DNA of 64,000 nucleotides from Akebia trifoliata (lineage: Eukaryota > Streptophyta > Magnoliopsida > Ranunculales > Lardizabalaceae): assembly GCA_017979445.1 (NCBI GenBank), contig CM030708.1, positions 35,592,721 to 35,656,720 on the forward strand, written 5' to 3'. The notes under the pieces are model-generated. The model did no database searches. It was given only the letters and a program-made list of their open reading frames with translations, and had not been told where the DNA came from. The position numbers and the translations under genes are program-made. Positions within the stretch are counted from its first letter, which is position 1. Each line of letters opens with the position of its first letter. Shown here piece by piece: positions 47,201 through 57,500 of the stretch.

Positions 47201-50200
47201 CTTAACCTTAGCATGGTCGAAGGTACTATGAACCCAAAATACCTCGGCTCCATCACGGTCAAGGTAGTTGGGTTTAGGAAGTATAGATTTATGTTAAGGG
47301 TGAAACCACCTAGGGTCATTCAACTCCCTTGGGTATGTTCATGACTGGCCAAATTTACATATGTCGTACCTTCGTTCAGCTCGATCCGAGCTCCAACGAG
47401 CAGGAGGCTGCTAGTCAACTGGCAAACCAGCCCCTTTTAAACCCCCCCCCCCCCCCCCCCAAATTAAAAGGGGTGGGGTTGTGGGGAGGGGGAGGGGGGC
47501 TTGGTTCTGGCTCATTAACACAACTGAGAGACCAAAAGTTCTTTCCCAAAATTGAATACTCTGTGGCCCCCTTCCATCCTCAACTACATTATCCCCAGCT
47601 TACTTACTTGTCGGGCTGTCTTTGACAGGCACCATACCTGTGTCCCACAGAAGTGACTTCACCGAAGAAGAAGAAGACAATCTGGCAGAGAAAAAAAAGA
47701 AAAACCAGAAGGTTTTGTTGAAGAAGAAAACCTCTACTGACACTACATCTCAAGAAGTGCATGACTGGAGAAGTCGCCACATTATACAAGATAAACGACT
47801 ATAATATTATAACTTTAAGCAAGTCTTGTGTGTGTGTGTGGGGGGGGGGGGGGGGGTGGGTTTGTTCTGGCTCATTAACACAACTGGAGAGACTAAAAGT
47901 TCTTTCCCAAAATTGAATACTCTGTGACACCCTTCCATCCTCAACTACATCATTTCCAGCTTATTTACTTGTCGGCCTGTCTTTGACAGGCACCATACCT
48001 GTGTCCCACAGAAGTGACTTCACCAAAGAAGAAGAAGACAAACGGGGAGAGAAAAAAAGAAAAACTAGAAGGTTTTGTTGAAGAAGAAAACCTCTACCGA
48101 CAATACATCTCAAGAAGTGCATGACTGGAGAAGTCGCCACATAATACAAGATAAACGACTGTAATATTATAACTTTAAGCAAGTCTTGTAAGAAAAATAG
48201 TTATACACTCTCAAAGGTATATGTATAGGATGTTTGATATGTAAGGTGGTATGACCGTGATCCATTACATATAGTCCATCAAAGCATTATGGTCTGGAGG
48301 ATCACACTTCACATTGAGATGATAACGCCAGACTTTAGAGACTTCATGCAGGAGAAATGACAGGAGCTCTTTAAAACATGACATTTATGATGAACTTTAG
48401 CATCCATAATCTTCAACATGCATGCACTCTTTTTGATAGAACTGAATATTAAAAACTATGTTACTGCATATGCATATTTAGTTCCATTGTTCTTGAGCTC
48501 TCTGCATATGTGTCAATGACACCAAAGATTATCCATGTCCAATTAATAAGCGTGATGCCTATCTATGGAACTGCTGCACATATTTCCTTCTCAGCACCAG
48601 AGAATAAAACCTCCTGAAACAAAACCAAATATATACAATTGTTTCTCCACAAAAAGTCAAATTTCGTGTTGTTAACTTCGATCTTTGATGAAAAACTCTG
48701 ACAAACATTAGAACCAATAGAAATTCATATAAGAGTGCAGATCTAAACAAGTTAGGTAAAAATTAGAAGGGCACTGAAAACATTAGCTATGCACCTGAAC
48801 AGAATGGCTCTATAAAGCGTTCAAAAACCTCATCACCAAGATTACGACGCACAAACTCTTCAACTGATTCCTCATGATCCTGTAACCTTTGTCAAAAATT
48901 AATACATGAGAAAACCTATTCAACAATGCACAACAAGCCTACAAACAAATGGTTGATGAATTTATAAGCAACCATTTATTATAAAGGAATTTATAAAGAG
49001 AAATGATTAGGACAAACTGGTGGAGGAGGCCGAATGCCAATAGCACCAAATCCAGCCCGGAGCTTCCCAGGAATGCTCATCAAGTCAAAGAAAGGCAGAT
49101 CAGTTGGTTTTGAAGGAACTGGCCTCAATTTTCCATCCCACAATACAAAACGCGGAGCATCAGGGTCTCCCAAAACAAGATCATCCTTTAAACCACTATC
49201 CACCTGCAACAAGAAGAGGTATTACAAGTTATATATAGTAATGAAAATTCATTTCAGCAAGAAGAATGTGATCATTTATATTAGCTATTGATACAAAGAA
49301 AAGCATGGCAACGGTATATTTGCAACATCGCCGAAAAACATTTATTAAACATTCTTTCCACGTAAAACAAATGCCTAGAAAGGCATAAAAGAAAACTAAG
49401 TTGCAGAGCTGTTAAATGAAAACAATTGTCTGGGTAATTATTACAACCAGGCCTACCATATCAATCTTGAGGTGTGTTACCATTGACTTACCAAGGTTAA
49501 CACTACTGGCATGCCTCAAAAGATGAAGAATGAGATCATCACTCCTCAAATTACAACCAGGCCTACCATATCAATCTTGGATTTAGGAAGTTGGGTTCTT
49601 TGAATGGAGCTTTGTTAGGGAAGTGGCTTTGGAGGTTTGGTGGGAGAAGGAAGGGTTACGGCGTAAGGTGATTGCGGCGAAGTTCGAGGAAGACTCATTT
49701 GGGTGGGAAAGTGGTGAGGCTAAGAATCCTCATGGGTGAAGGGTGTGGAAAGGTATCCTTAAGGTTCTCCCTCAATTTAAGAAGAGGGTGGCCTTTAAGG
49801 TGGGAAGGGGTGATAGAGTTAAATTTTGGGAAGATTCTTGGTGTGGTGTGGGTCCCTTGAAGGAGCGGTTCCCTTCGTTGTATGTCATTTCTAAAAAATG
49901 GAATCTTTCGATAAGGTTTCGTGGAATGGGGATGGAGGTCCAACTTGGGATTTGGGTTTCAAGAGGTCTTTGAATGATTGGGAGTTACCAGAGGTTTCAG
50001 AGTTGTTGGATAGTTTTGATAATATTCCCCGGGGGCCATTTGGTGATGATTCAAGATTTTGGGTTGCTAATAACAAAGGGTTTTTTTCGGTGAGAGAGTT
50101 CTATAATGATTTGAGTAGGAGTTGTGATGATTCCTTCCCTCGTGTAGTTGTTTGGGGGCCCTAGGGTGCCTTCTAAAGTGGTTTTTTTTGTGTGGACTGC

Positions 50201-52033
50201 AGTTAAGGATAGATCTCTAATGCTAAATCAATTGAGAAGAAGGGATTTTTGTGGACTGAATTTATGTTAATTGTGCGTGGGTAATGAGGAGTCAGTTTTT
50301 CATCTTTTTGTGCAATGTCTAGAGGCAAAGGAGGTGTAGGATCACTTCTTCTCCCTGTTCGGAGTGGAGTGTTGTTTACCAAGTTCGATGAGAGGTGTCT
50401 TTGAGGAATGGCCTCAGTTGGGGATATGCTTTTGTTTATCCAAGAGGTTGATTTGGAGTTTAGCTTCATTCAAGGTTATGTGGGGCCTTTGGAAGGAAAG
50501 AAATGCTAGATTGTTTGAAGGGAAAGCTCAAGCCCCTCAAGAGTTATTTCTGTAAATTCTTGGGTTTTTATTTTTAAAGTGTAAGATCTTCAAGGAGTTC
50601 AAAGGAGGATTTTCTTGTCCGTTGAGATTTTGTTTGTAATTGTCGGAGCCTTAGGTTCTCTTGGAGAAGTTTTTCTGTCTTTGTTTACTTGTTTTCTCTT
50701 TGTAGGTCATCTCGATCTACCATCTATATTTAATTTTCCCCTTATCTATTAAAATAAAATATGCTTAATGTTTAAGGAAAACGGAAATTGGTCAATCATC
50801 TTTAACTTATATTGTAAATTGGCTGAATAGATTTGGAAGCATATTTTAATATTTTTTGGAGTGTATTGAGTCTCCCCTCGAGTATTATCAACTTAGTTTC
50901 CCAAAGGGATTATAGGGACATATCCATATTCTTTTGAAGTCTTCTTTACACCCAATTAGGAATCTAGGAAGAAAGAAAGACAAGGATCTTTAAAGATAAG
51001 CTTCTAATTCAAGCAATGAATTGAAAGAAAGAATCAAGTTGAAGAATTCCAGTAGGTATCAATTCATTATTCAAGGAATTTCAAAAACTTAGTTATAGTG
51101 ACACCTTTTAAAGATTGGATCTCAGCCATTTGATATTCACTTTACTCTATTTTCATCCAAAAGGAGTGGTGCCTTCTGAGAAGGATGAAGTAAAACTCAA
51201 TTCTAATGTTTCATGTTCGTTATCTTGGCAAGTTCATCCCCAACTAAACCGGCAGTGCTTTCCAAAATTATGATGGACTCTTTATGTTTCCTACTTGTTC
51301 AAGAGATTACTGCCTCCAGTACCCCATTAATGACCCCATACATAAAAACACTTAAAACAGTTGGGATTAGGTCATAATATTCTTCGATTAAAAAATAAAT
51401 AAATGAAATTTTTCTTAAATTTATAGTGGAGAAACTTAAAGTTAAATACACAATTGAATTACATGCCAAGATTGAGGATTTGCCATCGAAACTGGAATGA
51501 AAGATTTCGAAGATAATCTTAGGGAGCAAAATATCAAAGACAAGAGAGGGGGAAAATAAATAATATACCGCCATGGTAAGCATGGGATCGGACGGTTGAA
51601 AACTGTTGGGACCTTCTTCCCAAAGGTATCCATCCCTCTCCACCGTTGTGATGTTCCCGCCAACGCGATCTCTGGCCTCCGTAACCAACACCTTTTCTGC
51701 AATTTCACCATGCTTGGTTGCAAGAGCTTGAGCAATGCAGAGACCACTAATTCCAGCACCCACGACTACACAGTCGACAGAGTAACCGTTCGATTTGTCT
51801 CCATCGACATTTAAAGGAGAAATTGTGGATTCTTTCGCGATCGAGCACCGAAAACTCGAGCGAGGGCCTTTGGTTCCTTTATCTTTTGAGGATTTCAGAG
51901 TTAGAGAAAAGGATGAGGAGAAGTTGAGAGGGAGGAACCACGTAGTAGACGATGTGGAGAGGTTTTGGCGAAAATTGATGACAGGGGAGCTATGGCGGAT
52001 AGAGAAAAGAGGAAGATCTGTAAGTGTGGCCAT
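44207..52033 (-). CDS. PPOX1: protoporphyrinogen IX oxidase, plastid type
   Basis: Nine minus-strand exons: 52033-51569, 49203-49018, 48879-48795, 46772-46625, 46537-46457, 46348-46177, 45495-45336, 45039-44936 and 44506-44207. All GT-AG junctions keep frame and give 566 residues. The enzyme oxidises protoporphyrinogen IX to protoporphyrin IX with FAD and O2, the last step shared by haem and chlorophyll synthesis, and is the target of diphenyl-ether herbicides. A Ser/Thr-rich transit peptide (about 1-60) precedes the dinucleotide fold [10 protein letters not shown] (90-99; GAGISG at 92-97) and [11 protein letters not shown]. Downstream come [91 protein letters not shown] and [20 protein letters not shown] near the C-terminus. 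The sequence follows Arabidopsis PPOX1 (HEMG1) from end to end. Introns 1 and 3 (2.4 and 2.0 kb) hold repeats. Confidence 0.97.
45508..46176. other. PPOX intron 6
   Basis: Spacer between exons 7 and 6. The minus-strand frame 45795-46208 is intron read-through from exon 6, not a gene. Nothing else recognised. Confidence 0.6.
47025..47043. repeat. 19-base G run after (TG)n in PPOX intron 3
   Basis: A (TG)n tract from about 47002 leads into 19 consecutive G at 47025-47043. Similar tracts: 19 C at 47442-47460 and 17 G at 47840-47856. Confidence 0.9.
47427..47475. repeat. C-tract hairpin in PPOX intron 3
   Basis: CAGCCCCTTTTAAA before a 19-base C run faces AAATTAAAAGGGGTGGGG after it, so the tract can sit in a hairpin loop. 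Confidence 0.5.
47500..48190 (+). repeat. tandem duplication, two units of about 330 bp, PPOX intron 3
   Basis: Unit 1 (about 47500-47830) and unit 2 (about 47860-48190) both run from 'GTTCTGGCTCATTAACACAA' through 'GGCACCATACCTGTGTCCCA' to 'TATAACTTTAAGCAAGTC', with only scattered differences. A (TG)n-G17 tract separates them. The matching frames in the two units are not evidence of a protein. Confidence 0.85.
49440..49579 (+). repeat. 30-bp direct repeat, 110 bp apart, at the LINE boundary
   Basis: The 30-base word that begins ATTACAACCAGGCCTACC and ends ATATCAATCTTG occurs exactly at 49440-49469 and 49550-49579. The second copy abuts the first LINE-like codon. Confidence 0.85.
49576..50760 (+). 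pseudogene. decayed LINE (L1-type) ORF2 C-terminal fragment, antisense in PPOX intron 1
   Basis: Plus-strand reading gives, across several frameshifts and stops, [57 protein letters not shown] and [19 protein letters not shown], then [17 protein letters not shown]. This is the region after the reverse transcriptase in plant L1 LINEs (zf-RVT, Cys/His-rich). The intact relative in this window is at 58.2-59.3 kb, which has the same blocks in the same order. It begins abruptly (5' truncation) and ends near an 'AAAATAAAATA' stretch at about 50751. It lies antisense to PPOX and is not functional. Confidence 0.85.
50761..51568. other. rest of PPOX intron 1, nothing recognised
   Basis: AT-rich intron sequence between the LINE fragment and exon 1. 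Frames seen here are read-through of exon 1. Confidence 0.6.
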
Positions 52034-52057
52034 GGCGTGGCCGTGGATAGATCACCG

Positions 52058-52084
52058 CTCTCTCTCTCTCTCTCTCTCTCTCTC
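52058..52084 (-). promoter_or_regulatory. (CT/GA)n run in the PPOX 5' leader
   Basis: A 27-base CT repeat lies 25 bases upstream of the PPOX ATG, so it reads as (GA)n in the transcript leader. GA-rich leaders are common in plant housekeeping genes and can bind BPC/GAGA factors; a role here is inference. Confidence 0.5.
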
Positions 52085-52089
52085 ACGTT

Positions 52090-54480
52090 ATCCTTTTGAA
52101 GTTGTACGGGAAGTCTGTTGGTGGCGCGACTTGTTGGAGGGAGATATGCTACGCTGGCAGATAAATGAATATTTGGTAATTCATGAAACTTATGTCTAAG
52201 TAGAATCAAAATACATATTTTCAACAATAAAAATGGCTTATGAGTGATATAATAATTTTTATTTTATTTTTATAAGTACAATATATTGATGAAAAGAGAA
52301 AAAATAAAGTACAAGGAAGTCGAGGGAACCTCTATAAAAAAAATAATAAAAAAAAGAAAAATAAAAATATCAATGATGACATAAAAAATTTTATCTAAAA
52401 ATAAAGTCATCAAAAATAACTCCCGTGAATTCTATATTTTATTTCAATGAAAGATACAACAAACTCAAGATCTCCACAAAACTACCATGAAACCTTCTCA
52501 TTTTATCATTGAACATCCTGTTATGAGTGATATCAGAATTATTGAATTATAATTTAGTTCTAGCACTTTAAAAGACTTGGTAAAAATTTATGAAACATTT
52601 CAAATGATAATTATGCAAAAAAACATTAATTATACCAGCATGGCGCTCAAAATCATCATTAGGTGTCATGTGTACGTTGAACTAGAAATTTTATGAATTA
52701 CTATATTTAAAAAATTGACAACAAAAAAAAGAATTTTTTATTATTGCATTTAAATTTAAATGTGAGAATTCACTAACTGTCTATTTTTAAATTCAAGATC
52801 TAATTAAAAAACAAAAAATTTCAAATCCATTCTAAATCGCAGATTAAAGGGGTTGAGGTGCCATTTGAGCCAAGGTTGCCATGCAACATGTTCCTTATAA
52901 CATATACAATAATTTATTAATAATAATGATAATAAACTCATAAATAAATAATGTACCAAAGTGATTTTTTTCAAATCATATATCTGACACTCCCCCCTCA
53001 TACAACCTCAGTACCATTCTTTGTCTTTAAATGAAGCCAAACATTTACTTCCTTTTCAAGTTCCATGGTTTGGGTTTGTCAATAATCAAACTTCATCTCT
53101 CCATAAAAGTTAAATTGAATGTACCATCAAAATTACATTTAATAAATATGAATTTTCATTACAATTAAGTAAATCTAAATAGATGATTGACTCCAAATAA
53201 GATTGATCATCATAAGAAAATAACATTAAGTTTTATCTTAAATCAATGAAACCAAAACCAAATGCTCCATGAGGCCATGGTTTTAAAACTCATTTCAAAG
53301 TCAAATCTCATTCATGAATCAGACCGTATCATCCCGTTCAACAATGACACAATAAATTGATTTTTGAATAACACATAAAGTTTAAGACGACTTGTCAATC
53401 CATCTTGAACGAGATGTAATACCATGCGTGGGACACCCATTTCAATAATATTGCAAAAAAATGAACCTATAATTGACAAAATTAAAACTAAATCCCCCCA
53501 CCAAAAAAAAAAAAAAAAAAAATTTAACTAGGGTTGAAGAAGTTTGAATTGGGGTTTTGACAAAATATACCGTAAGGCCATTTCCGTAAATGTACCATCG
53601 AAGCCACTGGGTGAAATGCACTTTATCAATCGTAACACGTGCTTACTACACAGTGTGGATATGTGTTGCTTTGTTCCATCTTGTCATATCCAGCTTGATA
53701 CGAAGCTTCGCATCAAATTCAGACTTATAAGCAGTAACTTCAATCGTTACACTCAACGTACTTCATTTTCCCGCTTCGTCTTCTGTTTGTACGTCTTTCC
53801 AACCGCGCGCAGCCTCTCTCTCTCTGTCAGTTCCTTCGTCTATGCATTTTTCAGAATCCCTAACTTCTCTCAACGAAGAACTATTGATTCCGAGACATTG
53901 CTCGAAGGTTTAGCCTGAGATTTCTGCATAATTGTATTAATGAAACTCGTTGATCAGCGATGAAGAACATGTTATAGGAGGTTCCTCCAATCTCTACTCG
54001 TTTTTTGCTCCAAACTTGTTTAGTTATGCCTTATTTTCTTGATCTGGAAGTAATTCAGTTTAGTTTACTTTGATTATATCAAATTCACCATAATTCAAGC
54101 TTGTTCTGGTTGATTTAGTTGTTTTCGTTGCTTTTTGGTCAGATTTCAGCTCATGGACAACTTAGCCTTGAAAAAACCCTAATATTTTAAAATCATATGA
54201 AATGATCTGAAAAACCAATGTGTGTTAAATGCATATAAGAAAAATCGAGCTCCTTAAGAAAATATTTGGAGATGTAGATCTTTACTGGTATTTGTTTTTT
54301 CTATGTTTGATGTAATTGAACTACTTATAAAGAAAAATGTAATTGAGGACTTGTTACAGAAGTACTGAGGGATCTACTTTGATACCAGATGCTGTTTCTG
54401 CGGATGAATCATTTAATTCTCTTGTGAATTGTGATTTGTATTTCTCAATATAAGATGTATGTTATATGGTTGCTTTTTCA
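52090..54480. other. divergent intergenic region between PPOX and ASY3
   Basis: About 2.4 kb shared by two divergent genes. 52.2-53.5 kb is very AT-rich with no gene. A possible ASY3 5' UTR exon lies in 53.8-54.0 kb, because 'TGCTTTTTCAG' at 54471-54481 looks like the acceptor of a leader intron just before the coding start. The plus-strand frame 53544-53918 shows no motif. Confidence 0.45.
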
Positions 54481-54534
54481 GGTTCTTGGTGCTTATGGTG
54501 TTGATCTTCTATTGATAGAAACTTAGATTACAAA

Positions 54535-57500
54535 ATGGAGGTCACTCAACAGAGCAATTTACAAGATGTAAGTATTGACTTTCCCAAAGATCATTCTAGA
54601 CGAGATGAGCTTCGATCCAAATCTGACCTTATCTAAGTTAATTTTCTTCTATACTTTTCTCTCTCTGTATTTCTTGCTAGTATAAAATATATTTTACTGA
54701 TTTGGTTTTGATAATTATATTTTACTGAATTTAGAAAGATAGAGCTGTGTTTGGCTGAAAAAAATTACAATGCTTTGGTTTCTGTAAAATTTCTTATGCT
54801 TTCCCTTTTACGAACATATGGTTACTTTAGAATGTACTTTCTCCTTCATTATCGAGCAATGTTATCTATTAGATAGTTGATCTGATGAAAAAAAAAAAAA
54901 TCTTTTAGGATCAGACAAGTGACTATAGGAGTTTCGGCAGCAGTCACCTTCCTTGTTGCCAGTCACGGAAAATCTCCATTGGAATTATGGCAGAAGCACC
55001 AGCAAAAACTGCATCTGGAGCTAGAGAGGAAGATGGACCTGCATTGTCTAATACAGAAAAAGTAGCTCATTCCGAAAGGTCGTTGATGAAAGAAAACTGC
55101 AAAGGTTCAGAATCAATAGTTTCCTTGAAAGGAAAACAATCAGAAGCTCCAAGGAAGGATACTTCCCCATGGATTTCTACTAGATCTTTACACCAAGAAA
55201 CTCCAATGACAAAGACAGTTGAGTTTTATGAAAACGGAACTTCAATTCAACAATCAGCCAATGGTGTGCAGAAGAAATCCAATATCGTAACAGAAACACC
55301 TAGAACAAAGACAGTTCAGTTTTATGCAAACCGGACTTCTATTTTACACTCAGAAGATGGTGTGCAGAAAAAATTTGGCAGTATCACATATGGGTGTACA
55401 AGAAAGATGGGTGGAAGCAAGAAAAGGATGGAAGAATTTGCGTTTGCAAGTGCGCGGGAAGTTCACTTGTTGGATAAAGGAGCAGAAGAAGAAAAAAATG
55501 CAGCCCAAAAAAGCAATGAAGCTTTGAGGAGTAAGCTTTGGGAGATATTAGGAACTGCTCCATCACAGAATGAGCAGAATTTGGGCTCTCAGACTCATGA
55601 GGTGGTAGCAAATGATTTGAGGCCAGAGGGTCAGTTTGATCAAAAGGGTGGCAATGCTGCAAAGCTTAGACAGAACTCGGACACAATAGAGACTGATTCT
55701 GAAAGTCCAAATCAAACCATTCGGAGACCAGTAACTCGTTCTTTAACTCGAAAGAAAGCTCCAACTGCAGCGGGATCAAAGTTCAACTACAAGATCGGCA
55801 GTCAGGGAAATTTGCCACCTTCTCCAAGAAATAGATGTGGACAACAAGAGAAGAATATATTCTCCTTTGATGAAGTAGAAGGATGGTCAAGGAGTGTGCG
55901 TGGTACCGTCAATGGCAGTTCCTCTGCATTTATGCGTAAGATGAGTGAGAGAAAGAGTAGAGTTGAGCCACAGAAAATTTGCTTTTCTGGTAAGGGTAAT
56001 CCAGAAAGGAGCCAGCAAGGTTCTGAAAGGGGAAAAAAATCACCACCAGCTATGAAAACGGCATCAGATAGCAATAAAATTTTTTACAGTCGTCCATCTC
56101 AAAATAACAGGGAGTATCTCCAGCCAAAGAATGGAGTTGTAGAAGAAGAACTCGACACCCCAGCAAGGAAGAAGAAAGATCAACAAGAAGATTTAAACAG
56201 TCGAAAATTACCACACGGAACAGAATCTCAAGAAGATTTTCGTAGCTCGTCCTCAAAGAAGAACGCAGATCCCCACTATGATGTCAACAGTCCAACATTT
56301 GGCATGGTAACACCCATCAAAAACTGTTCTCCTAGCCCGCCACCTGCAAAAGGTAAATCAATAGAGCAAGGTGTTCAAAGTCCTTCACCGACCGATAAAA
56401 AATCAATGGAAGAAGGTTTCTGTGGCTTGAGGACTTCCACGACTTCAAAACGTGGTTGTTTTGGGTTGGACACTCAAACAGATTTCTCTGTATCCTTTTC
56501 TCTTCATTGATTTTTCCTACTGTTAAATTTTTCGGATACTTCTGCTGGTTTAGAAGCTGCTGCATAGTTTTTTGCTTTTAGTCTTCTGTCATTCCTTATT
56601 AATCTTCTAGGATGATACAAGAGAGCTTAATGAGTCACCCATCAGGGAATCATTGCCTGTTATGGAAGAGAAAGGATCGGAAGCTAGGCCATCTCAATCA
56701 TCATCACCATCAGATCAGGATGCTGAGAGCTCAGAAGAAGATCCACCCATCAAGAAAGGTTATACTGTTAAAAAATATGGATACATCAATAATCAGACAA
56801 ATATGCATACATATGTACTTGCATATAAAATAATGTTCAACTTCATCGAAGGAAAAAAAAATTACTATGAAATAAGTTGCTTTGACAAATGTATTTATTA
56901 GAGGTCATACTGTTAAAAAATATGTATACATCAATCATCAAACAAATATACACACATGTACTTGCATATAAAATAATCTTTAACTTCATCAAAGGCAAAA
57001 AAAATACTGGGAAATATGTTGCTTTGACATACGTATTTAGTTGATATCAACTGACCATAACCCCTAACTAATAATAGTTTGCCAGAATGTTCTAGCATTC
57101 ACATATTCCTCAACGCAGAACATTATACCATCTCTCCTTATTAGTGCATTCTTCACTCACTGTCATTCTTGTTTCCAATCTGAAATACTAGATATATATT
57201 GGTAATGTCGTCGAATAGTAAAAATTGTAAGGAGTGGGATTTGATTCTAATCATGATTCATCTTTTTGGATTGCGTGATTTGTAAAGATTTCCTAATAAC
57301 TAACTTGGGGGAAAAAAACAGATAGCATTCAGGAAAGCTAAAATATTCATAACATGACCATATCCTCCATATTCATCACATAGAAACATACTTCTGTAAC
57401 AGTCCACACCACCAAATATTGATTTCAATTCAGTATGGAAATTTAAAATGCAAGATTATGATCTAATGTGGGTGTTATGTTATGACTTTCAAATCATTTC

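Noticed and set aside
47604..48182. Paired ORFs in both strands of the PPOX intron 3 duplication
   Set aside because: The similarity arises because the DNA is duplicated; stops and frame differ between units and there is no domain.
51299..52033. 244-residue ORF as the full PPOX frame on the minus strand
   Set aside because: Only residues 1-155 are coding. The conserved sequence stops at LTMA, followed at once by GTATAT and intron; VDSGLKDD continues at 49203.
53544..53918. 124-residue plus-strand ORF upstream of ASY3
   Set aside because: No motif; lies where the ASY3 promoter or leader is expected and ends in a CT-rich run.
54987..56510. 507-residue ORF as a complete intronless gene
   Set aside because: It is the inner part of ASY3 exon 2. 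The upstream codons TSDYRSFGSS are family-conserved, and the ORF end past 56489 is intron.
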